A stretch of 64,000 bases of DNA from assembly GCA_030323885.1 (NCBI GenBank), contig CM059188.1, forward strand, positions 109,837,263-109,901,262. The letters are read 5' to 3'. The notes under the pieces are model-generated. The model was not told where the DNA came from, made no database searches, and saw nothing but the letters and a program-made list of their open reading frames with translations. Source of the DNA: Branchipolynoe longqiensis (taxonomy: Eukaryota > Annelida > Polychaeta > Phyllodocida > Polynoidae). Position numbers and translations under genes: made by a program. Position 1 is the first letter of the stretch; each line of letters opens with the position of its first letter. This document shows, piece after piece, positions 30,047-41,239 of the stretch.

Positions 30047-32394
30047 ACATGTGTTGCTCAGATGTAATACATGTTTAGGAAACCAGTCTGCTTAATAAAA
30101 ATCTAAGCAGAATTAAATAATTTCATACTTAGAAGCATATTAATCATGGCATAATATACATAAATATGTAGTGCTTATATTGATAAAAAAAATTCCCAGC
30201 CATGATTAGTGTACAATATTTGTGTGGCATCCAGACACCACTGGTTACATCTGTGACGGAAATTTGTAATGTTATTTCTGAAACCATCAAATCATTTTTT
30301 TTTTTGTAATTTAAGGATGCATACATGTTAATAAATACTTCCTTTTTGATTTGGGAACTGTTTTGTTTGATATATCAATGCAATACAATATGTTAGTAAG
30401 GATCCAACCATATCCCATATGTCATGTTACAAATAGCTGACTGTAAAATGGGGATTTTTGGTACAAAAACACTTCATAATAAAAAGGATCAAACTTGCAT
30501 GCGGTTTATTTTATTTCCCTTATTTCTGACATCAAATCTGAACATGAATATGAAAAGTATAAGGAAACAAATAAGTAGGACGTTTTTTTATTGATGTTTT
30601 AAACTCCCATCCCATGCTGACCAGTTTTCAGGAGAGTGACCCAAATACGCACCATAAGACTAAGATGAGAGGAAGGAAGAAGGTCCAGCTGGTTAAAAAT
30701 GTGACTCCTTTCTGAAACCAAGGGGGCCATTCTCCCAAGAACTCAGACAGAGCATCGAACATGCAGTAGTCCGCCACGCTATACAAACGGAATGGGCCGC
30801 AGCTCTTGGACGGTAAAACCCTTAATAAAAAACAAGACACTGTGTTAGCATATGCATTGATATAAGCACCACCCGCGGCAAGTTTTTTTAATAAGCCTTT
30901 GTTCGAGGGTCTGGTCACCGGGCCATGTAATTCCTTACAAGAATATTTCCTCTTAACAAAATATTAAAATCCTTTAAATACCACTCGCAGAGGGTGTTTC
31001 TTAAACAACCGAATAGGACCAGTTTCCTCAGAAATAGTCAGACAATGAAGTATATTTGGTTTCCTGTACCATACAACGTTTGAGTGATTGGTGGTTGCTT
31101 AAAACTACATAGTCTGATGAAGCATACACTTTTCAAAACTAAAACAATTATCTAGATTTGAGTCTACATACCTCACTTGGATAATGGTGCACTTATTAAT
31201 CATTTGTTACCACATAGAAGGGAACACTGAGTCAATTTAATAGAACATGTTACTGCAGAAGCCTATGGTGTCCGAGTTTTGGCATGCTTGCCACATAGGT
31301 GTCAACCCCCAAGAATGAAAACAGTATTCTAAGATTGTGAAAACCATATATTTCTCTGCGAAACCATAAATTCAACATAACTGCTAGTCCTTACAGTAAT
31401 TTGCGATTTCAACAATGGAGCATGTTGGCGAGGCTAACATGCATAATTTGCGAACGAGGCTGGTCTATTTCTGTCTTCATCGCTCTGCACGCCTCTCTCC
31501 TGTCATTCTGCCCCTGTGCCTCTGCCTCTCCACTTTGCTTACCCACCCTTTTCCTGGGGGTGGGGGGTGGGGGGTGGGGGTGGGGGGTGAGTGCTGATTG
31601 ACCTCTCATCTCGATTGAACACTGCTGACGATTCAAGACTACCTGCAACTCATCGCCCCTACCGGCACTCAGATTACTGGGTCCGTGTCACCCATTTGAT
31701 TAGCCTGTCTCCATGTCCTGATTGTTATTTTCTTTATTTAATAAATCTTTCAAATTTATATCTCTACTCTTGTCTCTCTCTTGTCCGAGTGAAGAGAATT
31801 CTGTATGCATATCAAATTCTGTATTTGCATTGTAAACCTTTTTTTTGTGTACCCTTTTTTGTGAGAAAATATTGAGAGTTCAAATAGGCTGAACACCGTA
31901 TGGTTTTCTCACCTACGGCCATAGTTGTAATTTTACGTGTAAAACTGTAGTCTTTATGGCCAAAACGAAGTACTTGACAGGTATGTTGCCAAAACTAATT
32001 CTACATCTTTACATTTCAAATTAAAGTAAGGTAGATTATGACAATCAATTTAATATATTTATCTCAGAAAAAGGGCAGAAACACAAAACACCACTGGACT
32101 ATACAACTTGAATTTTGGCAGCAAATGCAATATTCATGATTTTCTTTCGTATTATTATTCAATCATCACTTTTAAACAGAATCTTATGAACTTAAAAACT
32201 CAAAATCATATAAATTGGCCAAGGACAACCACATTCTAGATCCAATTCAATGGTATCATTCTTTCAAAATTGTTAAACATGTGTTTAATATGAGGTTATT
32301 TATTCTCACTGCTAACGGTAATCTATGTAGTACTGTTTGATACGTTCTCTTTCCGAATAAATAATTAGGATTGTTTTTCTGCCAATCAATGTAC
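30047..32394. other. AT-rich intergenic sequence, no gene recognised
   Basis: No frame with recognisable domains. A G-rich tract at 31555-31589 (runs of G5-G6 separated by T) could form G-quadruplexes. A short sequence GTGGTTGCTTAAAAC at 31091 resembles LINE 3' tails in the window. Confidence 0.55.
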
Positions 32395-32398
32395 AGTA

Positions 32399-32641
32399 CC
32401 AGGGTAGGACAATAAGGACTGCCCGGTTGCCCAGTGCACCTAGTTTACTCAGTCGGGCAGGTTAAGTTCTCAGTGATATGCCCGAATGGGCAAGTCAATA
32501 TTTTTCTGAACTGCAGTAGCAGATTTTAGTTTCAATTGGCTGGCTTGGGCTTGGGCAGGTAGTTTTGCCACTCAGGCAAGTAAAAGATTCGGTCACTTGC
32601 CCGATTGGGCAAGTGGGGGGGAAAGTTACTGTCCTACCCGG
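32399..32641. mobile_element. 243-bp MITE with 4-bp target duplication
   Basis: Ends CCAGGGTAGGACAATAA and inverted CCGGGTAGGACAGTAA. Flanks AGTA at 32395-32398 and 32642-32645. The interior is non-coding with repeated TTGCCCGA/TGGGCAAGT motifs that are mutually inverted. Confidence 0.75.
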
Positions 32642-32659
32642 AGTAGGCCCTACTTACAT

Positions 32660-32913
32660 CCCAGCCAACAAGCCTTGGTGGGACCTACATGGGTTGTCAA
32701 TGGGCGAGCTGGGCACAGCTGGGCAGGGGCTCCAGGTGGGCTCTGAAGTGGGCATGAGATGGGCCCCACATGGGCTAGATTCCCAGCTTTAAAAAAAAAA
32801 TCATCATATGTTGTCTAAGATATAGTGAACATATTCAATAACTGAGATAGGCCCACCTGGGCTAGCCCCAGATGGGCTGCCCACCCAGGGCCCAGCTGGG
32901 AATGCTGGCTGGG
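32660..32913. mobile_element. Fold-back MITE with CCCAGCC ends
   Basis: Starts CCCAGCCAACA and ends with the inverted TGCTGGCTGGG. Blocks of GGGCC/AGCTGGG/TGGGCT recur in inverted orientation around a poly-A and AT-rich centre. No clear target duplication. Confidence 0.65.
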
Positions 32914-33025
32914 CTATTGTGGATAGATATAAAACTAGATTCAACTGTTTTGTTGCTTTTTGTAGCTTGTTATCAATCCGTGACACGTGTGTCCTGAGCC
33001 TTGAATGGCAATAAAGCATTATATA

Positions 33026-33340
33026 TAGATTAGTTAGACGAATCTTACCTTGGTATAGATGATGGATAACTATTGTTTTCCCGAGGTATAAGCCTCGGCT
33101 AGACGTGGGTGAGGGAGAGGTAAGCACATCCGGGTCCAGCAATCTTTACCTACTAATTCAGGATAAAATGATCTCTAATAAAAAATTCTAAATACTAATG
33201 TTTCCTCGGTACAAGCAACAGTCTAGACGTGGTAGGGTGTGGAGGGTGGGCGCTCACCCACGTCTAGCCGAGGCTTATACCTCGGGAAAACAATAGTTAT
33301 CCATCATCTATACCAAGGTAAGATTCGTCTAACTAATCTA
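33026..33340. repeat. DIRS 3' terminal hairpin, copy D
   Basis: Arms 33026-33117 and 33251-33340, nearly perfect reverse complements. The loop carries the complement of the 5' segment (AGCACATCCGGGTCCAGCAA at 33123-33142). Confidence 0.9.
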
Positions 33341-33383
33341 TTTTACCTCGGTATATAGCCTCTGGCTAGCCGCAGGCTCGGGA
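33341..33383. repeat. Internal complementary region, copy D
   Basis: TTTTACCTCGGTATATAGCC to GCAGGCTCGGGAG is the reverse complement of the outer 5' end at 38447-38487, with very few differences. In DIRS elements such a segment templates completion of the ends or the circular junction. Confidence 0.85.
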
Positions 33384-33525
33384 GACTTTACGTAATATCA
33401 TTTTATCCTGATATTTAATTGTTATTGTCAGTGTTATGTTATTTTCTGTTTATGTTTGTGATATTGAACATTATTATTATAATCACGGTTTTTGTGACTA
33501 GGGTTATGTTCTCACCTTTTGACGT

Positions 33526-34635
33526 TTAATGCTGTAGCAGTCGTCGAGCGACCCCACTGGGCTTCTCCAAACGTTTGTTATAATGTCTGGCAAACGATCG
33601 TTCGGTCTTCCATCCTACATGCAATAGTATGCGTTTGACCGAAATACCTAGCAGACGTGCTTTTGACACCATGGCTCCTCTTGTTGAGTGTGACGCATAT
33701 TTGTCCGTATTCACTCCTGCCATTTTTAGCACATTAATTGTCCAACGGGCGAGTGTGTCCCTTGAAATGCCCTTGTGTGGCTTGATAAAGCTTATCAATA
33801 ATTGTCTTGAGTTACGAACTCCTTGTGTCTTGGATATATATGTTCTAATCGCCGATACTACACACAGTTTCAGATTATCCTTAAATTGTGTTACATTAAT
33901 TGACGACAAAGGGTCGCCTATGCGATTAGATTTTAACAATGTTGTTAAATCGAAAGTCGCTTGCTTTCTGTCTATTTCCAGTCCATCGAGTGAAAGTGCC
34001 ACTATAGTTTGGCCTCGATGACCTGTGACTAACAGTAACAGAAGTGCTAACTTAAACCCTAATTGCTTAATATCTAGAAAAGTGTTATGTGGCCAATCCT
34101 TAAACATTTTGAACACTAGTGACACATCCCAAAATCGGTCATATTTTGGTTTCGGTGGGTTTCGTTCATAAATCCCCTTTAGCACCCAGTGTATTACATG
34201 ATGTTTACCTATTGTTTCTCCCCCTAATCTGGGGAGAATGATCGAGAGAGCACACCTAGCAGCATTAATTGCGCCGTAACCTAGCCCTTCTTCTTCTAAG
34301 AATCTAAAGAATCTGCACACCTGGGCTATCGTTGGGTTCATAGGTTTAACCTTATTTATAAGACAGTATACGCCCCATTTCTTCAAATATGTGGTATACA
34401 TTTTTACTGTTCCTTTTCTCCACGCATGCGACACCAACCGTTCTTGTGTAATTTTGTCTAATCCAAATTGTTCTAGGTATTTATTCAGAAAAGGAATGCA
34501 AGGAGTGGTGTTGTTGCCACGTTTCCGTGATGTTCCAGAGGGCCTTGGTGAGTTAGATTTCCTCGGAATTTTGGGAATCTGAGGCAGTCTTTGGCTGTCG
34601 AGAATAGTCCCGCTAGCCACGGTTGTGTGTCCCAT
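33526..34635 (-). CDS. DIRS tyrosine recombinase (copy D)
   Basis: 369 residues, full length, same alignment positions as copy C: R207 (TGHRGQT), H316 and R319 (SHSTRG), H339 (in LLHVGW) and Y352 (RHYNKR). All five catalytic residues are present, so it may be functional. It overlaps the end of the polyprotein gene by about 150 bp in a different frame. Confidence 0.92.
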   Translation of the reverse strand: MGHTTVASGTILDSQRLPQIPKIPRKSNSPRPSGTSRKRGNNTTPCIPFLNKYLEQFGLDKITQERLVSHAWRKGTVKMYTTYLKKWGVYCLINKVKPMNPTIAQVCRFFRFLEEEGLGYGAINAARCALSIILPRLGGETIGKHHVIHWVLKGIYERNPPKPKYDRFWDVSLVFKMFKDWPHNTFLDIKQLGFKLALLLLLVTGHRGQTIVALSLDGLEIDRKQATFDLTTLLKSNRIGDPLSSINVTQFKDNLKLCVVSAIRTYISKTQGVRNSRQLLISFIKPHKGISRDTLARWTINVLKMAGVNTDKYASHSTRGAMVSKARLLGISVKRILLHVGWKTERSFARHYNKRLEKPSGVARRLLQH

Positions 34636-36476
34636 TCGGGGACGATCAGGATGGCGTGGGACCGGTCCATCTTTATCTTTCGTGCCACTCTGGTAATGAT
34701 GTTAAAGGGGGGGAAAATGTAATAAAATTCAGTTTCCCAAATCAGTGAGAAAGCATCTATGTGCCAAGCATATGGTTCTGGGTGCCATGAGACATACTTG
34801 TTAATTTTAAAATTATTTCTTGATGCAAATAAGTCTACCGTAGGTGACCCCCAATGTTGACAAATTTCTTTGAAAATTTTTGTGTTTAATTTCCATTCTA
34901 AGTGATCGTGAAAGACTCTGCTCTTTTTGTCAGCCAGGACGTTTTGCGTGCCTGGGATATGAGCTATGGTTAACCATATTTGGTGTTGTTGCGCCCAGTT
35001 CCAAATACTCTGTGCTAAGTTATTGTATTCTTTTGACTTTGTACCTCCCATATTCCTGACATATGCCATAGCTGTAGTGTTATCTGTAAGAATTTGAACA
35101 CTATTTTTAGGGATTTTGATTAAACTCAAAAGGCCCAAGTAAATCGCTCTTAATTCAAGAACATTAATATGGTCTGATTTCTCGCTTTCTAACCATCTCC
35201 CTCCTGTCGCTACATCATTACGATGCGCTCCCCAACCCTGTAATGACGCATCGGTAGTAACTACCGTGTTGGGTTGGTCCATTCGAATGGGATTGGGGGA
35301 GTTATTAATATTGTCGATCCACCAAAATATATCTTTACAACCATCTTGGGAAATGTTCATTGGTCTTTCGAAGTTACCTTTCGTGCGTGCTAACGCTCTA
35401 TTCTTGTCTATTTCTAGAGACTTAAAATGTGCCGCTCCATATAGGACAGCCGGCGCATACGAGACCATAATACCGATAAGGACGGCGACCTGTCTAATCT
35501 TTGGCCTGGATATGTCAAGTAGCTGGGAGGCCGTGTCATGAAACTTTTGTAGTTTCTGTTCTGTTAGAGATACGGTCATGGTATTGGTGTTAATAAAAAA
35601 ACCTAAGCATTTTAATTCCCTATTCGGGACGAAAACAGATTTCTTGTCATGAATGTAGAAACCTAATTCTGTTAACAAATCACACAAATCATTAACTGCT
35701 GTTTGGCATTTGTCAAAGGATTCCGCCATAATAAATGAATCATCTATGTAAGGGAACATTGTGTGTCCTATTCTAGCCATGACTGCAAAAACAGGTTTTA
35801 ATAACTTTGTAAAAAGTCGGGGTGCGCAAGCTAGTCCATTAGGCATGCATGTAAATTGGAAAAGGGTACCGTTCCAAATAAACCTCAGAAATTTTCTGTG
35901 TTGTTCACAAATGGAGACTGTGTAATATGCATCTCTTAAGTCTACGCTGGCGAGCCAGGCTTCCGGCGTAATTAAATCTCTGGCCGTTTCTAATGAGAAC
36001 ATTTTAAAATGTTTGTATGTAACCGATTTATTCAATTCTGTTAAATCCAAAATCATGCGAATTTCGCCATTTGGTTTTGGTCTAGAAAAAACATTAGAAA
36101 TAAACTGTCCTTCCGTGTTTTGTACTCGTTCAATAATTCTTTTTGTTTCAAAAAGAGAAACCTGAGCATCAATTTGACTCTTTTCTACTGTATTGAATTT
36201 ATATGGGAACGGAACTCTTTTCTGTTTTGGTATGTTTGTGAACGGTATTTGAACCCCTTTAACAATGTCCAAAATTTCGCTATCAGTTGTAATTTGACAC
36301 CAGTTTTGTAAACAGTTCAGGATATTGCCTGCCTTAAACATGCTTACATATGTTTGCGTCTCTTCAGACACCATGTTAAGTGTAGATGTCTGTGTGGTCG
36401 ACTCTACTTGGCTGCTGGCCGTGGGAACTGGGGTCTGGGTGTAAACTCCCTTTTGTACCCGCGGTTGTCGTTCCAC
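34485..36476 (-). CDS. DIRS reverse transcriptase/RNase H/methyltransferase-like polyprotein (copy D)
   Basis: 663 residues, intact and two residues longer than copy C near position 27 of the N-terminus. Reverse transcriptase motifs are ASVDLRDAYYTV, FTCMPNGLACAP and the active site FPYIDDSF. RNase H motifs are VTTDASLQGWG, INVLELRAIYLGL, ILTDNTTAMAYV and LAD. The Dam-like end has VDLFASRNN, YVSWHPEP, IDAFSLIW, IFPPFNI and ILIVPEWDTQPW. The start overlaps the gag end by 73 bp. Function as in copy C. Confidence 0.92.
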   Translation of the reverse strand: MERQPRVQKGVYTQTPVPTASSQVESTTQTSTLNMVSEETQTYVSMFKAGNILNCLQNWCQITTDSEILDIVKGVQIPFTNIPKQKRVPFPYKFNTVEKSQIDAQVSLFETKRIIERVQNTEGQFISNVFSRPKPNGEIRMILDLTELNKSVTYKHFKMFSLETARDLITPEAWLASVDLRDAYYTVSICEQHRKFLRFIWNGTLFQFTCMPNGLACAPRLFTKLLKPVFAVMARIGHTMFPYIDDSFIMAESFDKCQTAVNDLCDLLTELGFYIHDKKSVFVPNRELKCLGFFINTNTMTVSLTEQKLQKFHDTASQLLDISRPKIRQVAVLIGIMVSYAPAVLYGAAHFKSLEIDKNRALARTKGNFERPMNISQDGCKDIFWWIDNINNSPNPIRMDQPNTVVTTDASLQGWGAHRNDVATGGRWLESEKSDHINVLELRAIYLGLLSLIKIPKNSVQILTDNTTAMAYVRNMGGTKSKEYNNLAQSIWNWAQQHQIWLTIAHIPGTQNVLADKKSRVFHDHLEWKLNTKIFKEICQHWGSPTVDLFASRNNFKINKYVSWHPEPYAWHIDAFSLIWETEFYYIFPPFNIITRVARKIKMDRSHAILIVPEWDTQPWLAGLFSTAKDCLRFPKFRGNLTHQGPLEHHGNVATTPLLAFLF

Positions 36477-37699
36477 CCCGTGTTCTGTCGTTCTCCTCTG
36501 CCTCGTCCTCTGGGACTGAACCCGAAGCAGGGACCTCCTCGTGCCGGCCTGCCGCCTCGGCGGAAGCGAAAATCCGAGCGGGCACGTCGGAATTTGCTGG
36601 GGTTGTCAAACTTCTTACTTCTGTCAGTGTTCTTAGCACTTTTTGTGTCTAGCTCCACTGCTTTGAAGAGGTGCGCTAGCTGTCCCCCAAACATTTTGGT
36701 TTTGTCCAGTGGCTTGCCTTGCACTGGCTTTGGGGGAAGGTAAAGTGTGTACTCTTTACCATCATTGTCTGTTACCTTCTTAGACCTAGCCACTTCTTTG
36801 CCAGCATCTGTGGTCACTGACTTATAGACGTTTTCAAAGCGTCGGAAAGTCATAAAGTTTGACGCTGCGGTAAGCAGCGCAATGCCTCTGTCCATGACTC
36901 GGGCAAGCGACGAGAATTTATTCTCGGCTTGCATTCTGTTCGCTACCGGAGTTATTGATGTTAGAGCTCCGAGTACTGCTTTATGGATGGTACACAATGC
37001 GTTCTCGTAACGCCGTCGTTCATCCGAGAGATGGATGCCTGCATCCATCTCCTTACTGATGGACTCGGGAATGCCTTTGATTCCCGAAATTTGTTCGGTT
37101 AGTTTGTTTATAACCTCGGCGGGTTTAAACGTGTGGAAATGTCCCTTTAGCGTTTCCCTCATCATACTTGTAGTGCGCAATCTCTTTGCCTTTCCCAAAG
37201 GGCATTTTTTCTTAAGTTTTGCGCCGATTCTCGCATAGACACCCGCTCTTTCTGTCCCTGAGTCGGACTCAGTTGAGGACGAGTCATCTGAATTATCAGA
37301 TCATGAGCTCTTCTTCTTCTTCTTCTTGTTTTTCTTTGTCTTTTTAACCAACTTCTTGTTGATCTTGGTGAATTCATCACCTGAGCTGCTTGCGAGTCTT
37401 TTTCGCTTCTTCACTTTCGGTTTCGGAACCTCAAATGCCGATTCTGTTTCCTCCTCCGACATGTCTTCCCAATCATCGTCTGGGAAGGGAGGGGAGGAAG
37501 GCCGTGTCATGGGCTGACTGAATTTCTCCATAATTTTCATGATCTTTTGCTCCAAATCATCCTCCCCACTATCCTTGTCCGAAGGACCAGCTCCTGGCTG
37601 CGGAGACGGTGGGCCCGTCTGTGGAGGCGACGAATCGTACCCTGAGGGCACGCGACCCTCTGCCGCTGCCGGCGAAACCTTGCTTCGCTTTGTGGCCAT
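36404..37699 (-). CDS. DIRS ORF1 / gag-like protein with one in-frame TGA (copy D)
   Basis: ATG at 37699-37697, six bases after the splice acceptor. Same domain order as copy C: acidic/proline-rich start, Lys/Ser tract, conserved central region (GALTSITPVANRMQ, TDNDGKEYTLYL, KTKMFGGQLAHLF) and an RG-rich tail (RFRRGGRPARGG). A TGA at 37303-37301 lies in the Lys/Ser tract, three codons away from the position of the TGA in copy C, so the two stops arose independently. Otherwise open. Confidence 0.8.
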
Positions 37700-37705
37700 C
37701 GGTTT

Positions 37706-38340
37706 CTGTAACAAAAAAGTTACTTAATACCGGTATCATCTCAACATGGTCACAATGTGAACCCCAGAGTCTGGGTTGAGGTATTATTATTATTATTATG
37801 GTATATAGTAACGTGTTTACACCGTTCTGTATACAGGCGTTAAGCTAATGGTATGCCGTAGGTTTTATCGGTAGTGAAACCAACCATACGGAGGGGCGGC
37901 CAGTGGCCCGCCCGCTCTCTCTGTTTCGTACACTTCTCCCCACCCGCGGCATTCTGCGCCAGCAAGTTGAAGAAAATATTACGAAACTCGGAGGCTCGCC
38001 TCAAAAAAAACGGTCTGGGGAGTCTATAAAAGAAACCCTGGATGTTCAGATCTCCCAACGTTAACCCTCTTTAGGGTTCGTGTAGGTTCGCTTGCCTTAG
38101 GAGATGCACTCGGGTTAAGTCTGTTCTCTGCCGTTGTCTGAGAGATACAGGTTTCGCTACGTCAAGCTGGTTATCGGGTTTCGGTTTCTCAAACATGAGC
38201 GGTTGATTCTGTCCTTGTGGTTTTTTATAAACACGCGCGGAAAACATGTCTGCAAATTGGACCTGAGAAAGTTCTAAACTTTCATAATGGGATGCTATAA
38301 ACCATCCTTAAGAAGTTTCTCGAGAATTCTCAATACTTAC
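37706..38340 (-). other. Putative 5' UTR intron of DIRS copy D
   Basis: Donor GTAAGTATTG at 38340-38331 and acceptor TTTTTTGTTACAG ending at 37706, six bases before the gag ATG. The plus strand carries GTCTATAAAAGAAACCC at about 38020-38036, as in copies C and E. Confidence 0.6.
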
Positions 38341-38379
38341 AGTTTGTTAAAGTGTAGTAGTAACTAAATCCTGCTGGAG

Positions 38380-38487
38380 CATCTCAGCGAACGTCCTCCC
38401 GCTGTGAGCTGCTTATGCTAATTGCTGGACCCGGATGTGCTTACCTCTCCCTAGCCTGCGGCTAGCCAGAGGCTATATACCGAGGTA
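38380..38487 (-). repeat. DIRS 5' terminal region, copy D
   Basis: Contains AATTGCTGGACCCGGATGTG and CTAGCCTGCGGCTAGCC, then GAGGTAAAATA, complementary to 33341-33383 and to the hairpin loop. Confidence 0.85.
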
Positions 38488-38545
38488 AAATATATATATG
38501 TCATCATCATCAATCCACAAGTGGCGAGTAGGATTACAGTTAGTG

Positions 38546-38592
38546 GTGGTTGCTTAACGCTGTGTCAGTAGCAAAGGTAATAATTACTGCGA
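38546..38592 (-). mobile_element. LINE 3'-tail fragment
   Basis: On the minus strand the segment ends GCGTTAAGCAACCACCA. It resembles the 3' end of the LINE at 227-290 and the fragment at 57511-57573, including GCAGTAATTATTACCTTTG. Only ~45 bp are left. Confidence 0.5.
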
Positions 38593-38599
38593 GAGTAGG

Positions 38600-39820
38600 A
38601 TCACTGATAGTAGAGGGATAGCTGATTAAGTGAAGTCATGAAAGCGTGATAATTGGCCATTTTGTAAGCGTGATAATTATCCAATATGGTGGCCGTATTT
38701 TCAGATTGCACGCTGGGAAAGCCTCAAACAGCCTCGCTTTACCATCCTGATAAATAATCCTTGGTAGGATTAAAAGAATTATATCTAAAAGGAAATATGC
38801 ATAAACACAATATTCACTTTCCAACGGCAAAAGCGACGGGCACTGCGCAGAAAACGAACGACAGAAGCAACATGGACATAAAGAAGCTCTCCGATTTGGA
38901 TGCAATGAGCTGGCGAGGTGAGGAGCGGCATGCTTTCAGCAGCATCATCTGCACAGGGAACAAAGGCATCAGTATTCACAGGGGTGCCAACATTGGACAA
39001 TGAAAAAACAGAAGATCTTAGGGGATGTTATATTGGAGGCGGTAGCAGCTTCGCACCATAGGTGCAGTTGGGGTGGGGGTGGCGGGGGTCTGGGGGTATT
39101 TCCCCAGAAAAATGGTAAAATCATTTTGGACATATCTGTGATATTTTCCATATTCTTTTCTATGTTCTCCGCAATAATCTGTAAGATTGATATAATATTA
39201 CTATATTGTACGGTGTAAGGTGGTAAGGGGACATAAAATATCATACACCTTACAGCGAAACTGTAAGGGGTGGCAACCCTATATGGTGTATCCATCTCCC
39301 AACTCTCCACCATTAAGCCTAAAAATATATAACAAATTGTTCCCGGTTGCATGTGACCGAACCTACAAAAAATTGCAGGCCGTAATAAATTACATCATTG
39401 TCAATGAATTTGTGGTTAGAAAAAACACATCAGCTACCATTATCATCTACAATGGGGTGTGGGGGGGGGGGGGGGCAAATGATCTATTCTACCCCTGTTC
39501 CCCACAGGAGGTGGGGGTTGAGGGTCGGTGCGATGTATATATGTATATGTAGCAATCGGCTTGTCGGTCCACCACAGGAACTGCCGGTGGCTCTGACGTC
39601 ATGGGGGTCACGTGAGCCCGCGGGTAATAAACCAGTAGCTATCAGGCACTCACCGCATTCAGACCTTCACTTATTTGAAATATCTAAGTGTATGTGGAGG
39701 AAAGGAAGGCACAATATACCTTGGTATGGAATAAAGTTAATGTTAATTTACTTGTTAGTTCCACCTGATCTTTTTTTTTCTCTTATCGGCGTTGTCATCC
39801 AATCACTGCACACAAATTAA
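38600..39820. other. Intergenic sequence, no gene recognised
   Basis: No recognisable coding frame. It includes a G-run of 15 (39461-39475) and a G-rich stretch at 39069-39106. Confidence 0.55.
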
Positions 39821-39823
39821 TAG

Positions 39824-40116
39824 TTTGTTTTGTTTGTTGTTGTTTTACGTCCTCGCAACATGGCGACTTTATAGTGTTGCCCCACTGAGAAATCAGGCCA
39901 CCAGCACCATGACCTGATATCCCACTCAGTCACATTATCCTTACACTGAGCCAACCAGTCCTTGCCCTATCCTAGTAATGCCGAGCGCCAAGTATACATT
40001 TTTAAGTCATTGGTTTGACTCGACCAGGGTTCGAACCCACAAACTTATGGTTTCGGATCCCCCGATCTCCCAAAATAAGGGACGGATGCTCAACTCATTC
40101 GGCCACCCCGTCTCCA
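39824..40116 (-). mobile_element. tRNA-derived SINE, internally shortened
   Basis: Reverse orientation. Tail GTTTGTTGTTGTTTTACGTC, body ACCTGATATCCCACTCAGTC, box B CAGGGTTCGAACCCAC near 40025, head ending CGGCCACCCCGTCT. About 45 bp near the tail are missing relative to the copy at 18894. Confidence 0.85.
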
Positions 40117-40750
40117 TGTCACATTTTTCAATCACGGGCTGAGAATCAAATAACCATAGTTCTATAGCGGTGATATAGGAGCTATCACTCAGGATTATCA
40201 ACAACCAAAAATAGAACATCTTTGTATTCCTACTTATATTGAATATATGTGACATTAAAAAAAAGAAACCCTTTTCGTGCTTACTCGTAACTATAAATAT
40301 CCGGTGATGGGTAATACCTACCTTTTTAAGATAAAAGAAAATAAATAGTTTGCCAACTGTGATACAAAATATCACTGGGCTCACGAATCCACCGATCCTA
40401 GAAGGAAAATAAGTATACTGGATCATCATAATAAGTGAATTATTAAAAATTTTAACTTTTATTAGTCGCATTTATTTTGTATAATGTTCAGAGTATACAT
40501 TTACTATTTTCACCATTCATTTTATGTTTAGTTTTTGTGGTTGGTTTTTATTTGATGTGGGTGGGGTGGGAGGTGTTTCTTTTCTTTAAAATTACCATTT
40601 CAAGGGGAGATTTGGACTTCATTAATAATTTGTCATATTAATAAGTTAAAAAAACATTGAGGATTTGCGGCGAATGATTAGCACCACGTGACCAGTGCCT
40701 AGTCGGCCATCATGGTTGGATAGAAGCAGTTCCCTTTCGTATCAAGTGTG
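40117..40750. other. AT-rich intergenic sequence, nothing recognised
   Basis: No domain-bearing frame and no repeat shared with the rest of the window was seen. Confidence 0.5.
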
Positions 40751-40754
40751 TGAA

Positions 40755-41056
40755 TAGTCACTACTACAATCTAATTCTGTTATTTAGGACTATGAATATT
40801 CACTGGGGGCCTGAAATAATGTTATTTGAAAGGATAACTTACTCAATAAGTGAAATGTTGGTCAAATTAAACCCAAAATCCCAGTGAACATACATTGACA
40901 AGGTGTGGCAGCGGCCTTAATATCGCTCCGATTTTGGCTTTAATTTGAGCCAAATTTCACTTATTGAGTAAGCTATACCCTTAAATAACATTATTGCAAC
41001 CCCCGGGTGAATATTCATGGTTCTAAATAACATAATTAGATCGTGGCAGTGAATAG
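40755..41056. repeat. Fold-back element with ~140-bp arms
   Basis: Left arm (TCTAATTCTGTTATTTAGGAC, GAATATTCAC, ACTCAATAAGTGAAAT) and inverted right arm around a centre near 40905. The core matches the fold-back at 20354-20706 and the repeats at 56740-57180. Confidence 0.85.
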
Positions 41057-41239
41057 ATTAGTGCTGTTTGTTTTATTTACATTCGCAATAACTCCGGCGG
41101 CGGCCTGCCTATATATCTCACCACGAACAGGAGTAGTGTGATGCCTACGTCACAAGCAAAACCCCTTTCAATGTTTATAAACATCGTGTATGCGCGCGCA
41201 GCCAGGCTGCAGAACGAATGCACACTGCCATTGAGTTTG

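Larger units (their letters stand above)
33022..38490 (-). mobile_element. DIRS-type YR retrotransposon copy D, near-intact
   Basis: Same organisation and subfamily as copy C, minus strand: 5' end at 38487, intron, gag, polyprotein, recombinase, then 3' hairpin at 33026-33340. The flanks are short TA tracts (ATTATATATAG at 33017-33027; ATATATAT at 38487-38498). The polyprotein and recombinase are open; gag has one in-frame TGA. Confidence 0.9.

Noticed and set aside
30628..30918. 96-codon minus-strand open frame with a hydrophobic C-terminus
   Set aside because: No recognisable domain, no homolog in the window and AT-rich surroundings. Length is within chance for this many frames.
31401..31600. 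Short open frames around the G-rich tract
   Set aside because: Created by the G-run and flanking pyrimidine-rich sequence; no domain.
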